NCBI RefSeq assembly: GCF_002368295.1
Contig: NZ_AP018248.1
Location: forward strand, 5,778,937-5,842,936
Source of the DNA: Tolypothrix tenuis PCC 7101
GTDB taxonomy: Bacteria > Cyanobacteriota > Cyanobacteriia > Cyanobacteriales > Nostocaceae
DNA length: 64,000 nt
Reading direction: 5' to 3'
Shown here in pieces: positions 62,707 to 64,000 of the stretch. The position numbers and the translations under genes are program-made. Positions within the stretch are counted from its first letter, which is position 1; the number at the start of each line of letters is the position of its first letter. The notes beneath the pieces are model-generated. The model was not told the origin of the DNA and searched no databases. It saw nothing but the letters and a program-made list of their open reading frames with translations.

Positions 62707-64000
62707 ATGACAGCTAATTATTTACAAAAATGGCAACAATCTATTAATCCCAAACTTCTCCAACGGTTGCATAATCGCTTGAGCAAACCTGGCATGATTA
62801 ATCATGGCATGGCTAAAAAGATTATTGAGCGATCGCCTGATATGCTGAATAAGCTACCTTTACTAGCTCAACAGATGCAACGTTGGTCAACAACGATTGA
62901 TTTAGAGTCAGAATCAACACCTATTGTTTATGTGCAAAACCAGGATCGGAGCAGTCAAGCAGTAGCAAAGCCAATAATAAATTCTACATTGCCAGCCTCT
63001 AATATTAGCCACAATAGCCAGCAAATTCCACTTCAAGAAACTCATTTACAAAATCCGCGATCGCAATTAGCTGTCACACAAGATAATTCTTTATCTAATT
63101 TAGCTTTTAAAACCGAAAATTCAGCAGTAAATTCTTTTGTTGAGTCACCCTCTAGTGCCCAATCACTAATATTATCTAATACATTACCAATAAGTAGCGA
63201 CATTGCAGATTTGTCAATTCCGCGTCATTTAGATGACGAATCATCAAACTATAGTTTATCTACTTTTAAAGTAAATTCTGAGCATTTTTTACCTAAAAAT
63301 ACTTCATTAAGTATAAATCAAGCACTTCCTTTAGTTAATCCTGAAAAATCATCGGGTGCAGAATTTCCTATTCAAAGCAAGCTAGATAATCAATCAGCAT
63401 CCAGCTTGAATTTACCTATTGTTAAGCTAGATTCTGAGAATTCTTCACTACAGAATACATCTGTAACCGCAAATCAATCACTTCCTTTAGTTGAACAAAT
63501 ATCATCACCAACAATTCAAAAAAAACCTTTAGATAATCTTGAAAGTTCATCAGTTGGCGAATTGACAATTCAACGCAGGTCAGATAGTGAATCATCTAGC
63601 TTAAGTTTACCTGTGGTCAAAGCTAATTCTGAAACATTACCTCAGAATATACCCTTAACTGCAAATAAATCACTTCCCTTAGTTGAACAAATATCACCAC
63701 CAACGATTCAAAAAAAACCTTTAGATAATCTTGAAAGCTCATCAGTTGGAGAATTGACAGTTCAACGCGAGTTAGAGAGTGAATCATCTAGCTTGAGGTT
63801 ACCTGTGGTCAAAGCTAATTCGGAAACTTTACCTCAGAATCTACCCTTAACCGCAAATCAATCACTTCCTTTAGTTGAGCAAATATCATCACCAATAATT
63901 CAAAAAAAACCTTTAGATAATATTGAAAATTCATCAGTTGACGAATTTTCAATTCAACGCAAGTTAGATAGTGGTTCAGCATCTAGCTTGAGGTTACCTG
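62707..64000 (+). CDS. Large Ser/Pro/Gln-rich repetitive protein of the CIS operon, partial
   Basis: The ATG at 62707 opens a frame that stays open to the window end (431 codons). Residues 1-75 are a basic, helical head (YLQKWQQSINPKLLQRLHNRLS...). The rest is disordered, rich in Ser, Asn, Leu and Gln. From 63469 it holds 64-aa repeats (192 bp: 63469, 63661, 63853) beginning NQSLPLVEQISSPTIQKKPLD. There is no membrane segment. It has no recognisable family; possible roles are tape measure, effector or a linker between needle and baseplate. Sited after tube 2, where LysM-type tube binders usually stand. Confidence 0.8.
   Translation, partial: MTANYLQKWQQSINPKLLQRLHNRLSKPGMINHGMAKKIIERSPDMLNKLPLLAQQMQRWSTTIDLESESTPIVYVQNQDRSSQAVAKPIINSTLPASNISHNSQQIPLQETHLQNPRSQLAVTQDNSLSNLAFKTENSAVNSFVESPSSAQSLILSNTLPISSDIADLSIPRHLDDESSNYSLSTFKVNSEHFLPKNTSLSINQALPLVNPEKSSGAEFPIQSKLDNQSASSLNLPIVKLDSENSSLQNTSVTANQSLPLVEQISSPTIQKKPLDNLESSSVGELTIQRRSDSESSSLSLPVVKANSETLPQNIPLTANKSLPLVEQISPPTIQKKPLDNLESSSVGELTVQRELESESSSLRLPVVKANSETLPQNLPLTANQSLPLVEQISSPIIQKKPLDNIENSSVDEFSIQRKLDSGSASSLRLP
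63469..64000 (+). repeat. 192-bp tandem coding repeats
   Basis: Three units start at 63469, 63661 and 63853, the last cut by the window. They are highly alike at DNA level (for instance CTTCCTTTAGTTGAACAAAT and AAAAAAACCTTTAGATAAT). A more diverged unit precedes them. Confidence 0.9.

Noticed and set aside
1..64000. tRNA, rRNA or replication origin
   Set aside because: No cloverleaf, rRNA block or DnaA-box cluster was noticed by eye; a covariance search would be needed to exclude small RNAs.

Overview
The window comes from a filamentous, probably heterocyst-forming cyanobacterium (Nostoc, Calothrix or Tolypothrix type). The signs are frequent HIP1 octamers (GCGATCGC), Nostocales-type short tandem repeats (GGGGATT, AATTACC, TGACTCT) between genes, an NB-ARC/TPR protein with a cyanobacterial N-terminal HTH, two cyanobacterial filamentous-haemagglutinin-type proteins, and a contractile injection system (CIS) cluster like those of multicellular cyanobacteria. 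This is inferred from gene content; there is no rRNA or other marker gene.

1-22 kb is a mosaic of housekeeping and accessory genes: a partial haemagglutinin-like secreted protein, undecaprenyl diphosphate synthase (uppS), a ferritin-like protein, a STAND ATPase with TPRs, a recD2-type helicase gene cut in two by a 1.57-kb TnpB element, a carotenoid-isomerase-like FAD enzyme divergent from a Tat-exported GMC (cholesterol-oxidase-like) oxidoreductase, a CYTH phosphohydrolase, two small genes, a CoiA/GIY-YIG fusion, and a complete 1047-aa haemagglutinin-like protein. Several MITE-like repeat families lie here, one with a perfect 10-bp target duplication.

22-46 kb is one long minus-strand exopolysaccharide locus of 19 genes read from 45.8 kb down to 22.1 kb: CapD-type dehydratase, three FemAB/GNAT-like transferases, flippase, polymerase, three GT4 glycosyltransferases, a PglC-like initiating transferase, three methyltransferases, a beta-helix glycosidase, WbqC, a PIG-L deacetylase, an N-acetyl-sugar amidotransferase, a DegT aminotransferase, and a Wzc-type tyrosine autokinase. 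It looks like a Wzx/Wzy pathway making a polymer with amino- and probably amidino- or acyl-amino-sugars. A 1.4-kb non-coding leader with a 17-bp direct repeat precedes it. A UDP-sugar epimerase gene faces its end.

47-53 kb carries a succinyl-CoA-synthetase-like pair whose alpha subunit lacks the phospho-histidine motif, a membrane protein with 17-aa acidic repeats, a very small GIY-like protein and a small exported barrel-like protein.

54.5-64 kb is the first half of a CIS operon on the plus strand: fibre-like protein, small coiled coil, DUF4255 cap protein, carboxypeptidase-regulatory-like protein, two sheaths, tube, a chaperone-like Zn protein, a DUF6760 segment, second tube, and a long repetitive Ser/Pro-rich protein running off the end. 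The DUF6760 segment has no usable start codon and lies in the -1 frame of the gene before it, next to a run of five G. This recalls tail-assembly-chaperone frameshifting and is the most interesting point in the window. Spike, baseplate and AAA+ genes would lie beyond 64 kb.
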